A stretch of 64,000 nucleotides of DNA from an uncultured Lachnospiraceae bacterium (lineage in GTDB: Bacteria; Bacillota; Clostridia; Lachnospirales; Lachnospiraceae). A program made the position numbers and the translations under genes. Within the stretch, counting starts at the first letter, position 1. Each line of letters opens with the position of its first letter. The notes under the pieces were generated by a model. It worked only from the letters and a program-made list of their open reading frames with translations. It was not told the origin of the DNA and searched no databases. The stretch spans positions 1 to 64,000 of the forward strand of contig CANQBX010000014.1 of the NCBI GenBank assembly GCA_947589095.1, given 5' to 3'. Of this stretch, positions 63,225 to 64,000 are shown piece by piece.

Positions 63225-64000
63225 TTGGCAGGAAGAGAATATCCGTTAGAGCGGACCAGGAATATCGGAATCATGGCCCACATCGATGCGGGTAAGACCA
63301 CATTGACAGAACGAATTTTGTACTACACCGGGGTGAACTATAAGATCGGAGACACTCACGAGGGTACGGCTACCATGGACTGGATGGAGCAGGAGCAGGA
63401 GCGAGGCATCACGATCACTTCCGCTGCCACCACCTGCCACTGGACCCTCCAGGAGAACGGGAAACCGAAGCCGGGCGCTTTGGAACACCGTATCAATATT
63501 ATCGACACTCCCGGACATGTTGACTTTACCGTCGAGGTAGAGCGCTCTCTGCGCGTGCTGGACGGCGCCGTAGGCGTCTTCTGCGCGAAGGGCGGCGTGG
63601 AGCCTCAGTCGGAGAACGTATGGCGTCAGGCCGACACCTATAACGTTCCCCGCATGGCGTTCATCAACAAGATGGACATCATGGGCGCCAACTTCTACGG
63701 AGCCGTGGAGCAGATCCGCACCAGACTCGGCAAGAACGCCATCTGCCTGCAGCTGCCCATCGGCAAGGAGGATGATTTCAAGGGGATCATCGACCTGTTC
63801 GAGATGAAAGCCTACATTTATAATGATGACAAGGGCGAGGACATCACGATCACAGACATCCCCGAGGATATGAAGGACGAGGCGGAGCTTTACCGCACCG
63901 AACTGGTCGAGAAGATCTGCGAGCTGGACGACGATCTGATGATGCAGTATCTGGAGGGCGAGGAGCCTTCCGTAGAAGATATGAAGGCAGCTCTCCGGAA
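63225..64000 (+). CDS. fusA: Elongation factor G, N-terminal part
   Basis: The frame is open to the window end, giving 258 codons of EF-G. It shows the G domain: AHIDAGKTT (P-loop), [11 protein letters not shown] (switch I), [21 protein letters not shown] (switch II, shortened) and NKMD. It drives ribosomal translocation with GTP. The start is TTG at 63225 (AGGAGGAATTACAA upstream), read as [16 protein letters not shown]; no ATG is available in frame nearby. It lies 20 bp after rpsG. Confidence 0.95.
   Translation, partial: MAGREYPLERTRNIGIMAHIDAGKTTLTERILYYTGVNYKIGDTHEGTATMDWMEQEQERGITITSAATTCHWTLQENGKPKPGALEHRINIIDTPGHVDFTVEVERSLRVLDGAVGVFCAKGGVEPQSENVWRQADTYNVPRMAFINKMDIMGANFYGAVEQIRTRLGKNAICLQLPIGKEDDFKGIIDLFEMKAYIYNDDKGEDITITDIPEDMKDEAELYRTELVEKICELDDDLMMQYLEGEEPSVEDMKAALR

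Overview
The window looks like a chromosomal segment of an anaerobic, spore-forming Clostridia species, most likely Lachnospiraceae-like. Evidence for this is a set of endosporulation genes (spoIIID, spoIIR, a SipL-type SPOCS/LysM coat protein), a reverse rubrerythrin next to PerR, an Amt-PII fusion, FeoB-associated Cys-rich and AzlCD families, and an rpoB-rpoC-rpsL-rpsG-fusA string with typical Gram-positive ribosome binding sites. The first ~17.7 kb is visibly AT-richer and accessory. The remaining ~46 kb is GC-richer and mostly housekeeping.

Region 1 (1-2.6 kb): the 3' end of a large serine recombinase (Tn4451/TnpX type), a 5'-truncated gene of unknown function, and a UvrD-like helicase overlapping it by 4 bp. 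This looks like the edge of an integrated element that cut into a two-gene unit. Region 2 (2.9-6.2 kb): a BspA-type leucine-rich-repeat protein fused to a DUF4132-like domain, and a short orphan LRR fragment.

Region 3 (6.2-17.7 kb) is the most interesting part. It is a compact same-strand cluster of five genes: an SbcD/Mre11-like protein that has lost its metal-binding motifs, a 1496-residue SMC/Rad50/YhaN-like ATPase with a hydrophobic segment inside its coiled coil, a BREX-type BrxL (AAA+/Lon-like) protein without any other BREX gene, a zinc-ribbon DEDDh exonuclease, and a protein with an unknown N-terminal half and C-terminal Sel1 repeats. I read this as a candidate DNA-sensing or anti-phage system not matching any I can name. 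An EF-hand microprotein follows.

Region 4 (18-33.4 kb): oxidative stress (reverse rubrerythrin, PerR, with Fur/PerR-type palindromes), a LysR regulator and PHP phosphoesterase, an S1-domain RNA-binding protein, a RelQ-like alarmone synthetase, D-aminoacyl-tRNA deacylase, M18 aminopeptidase, a trigger-factor-like lipoprotein, AzlCD, a Gfo/Idh/MocA oxidoreductase, a CapA-like protein, SpoIIID, a GH43 glycosidase, a PrcB-like lipoprotein and CysE.

Region 5 (33.4-40 kb): two tandem tyrosine recombinases with three 10-bp direct repeats upstream, SipL, a GIY-YIG protein, a 256-bp perfect-ended inverted-repeat element, and an Amt-PII fusion preceded by two successive intrinsic terminators. Region 6 (40-52.9 kb): ispE (promoter overlaid by four 14-bp repeats), a GntR regulator, a TetR regulator with a clear palindromic operator, an RND-type efflux operon with two TolC-like proteins (odd for a presumed monoderm), spoIIR divergent from ddl-murI, and a DUF1934 protein. 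Region 7 (53-64 kb): a membrane-anchored unknown protein, then rpoB, rpoC, a Fur-box-controlled Cys-rich microprotein, rpsL, rpsG and the start of fusA. I saw no rRNA, tRNA or CRISPR array.
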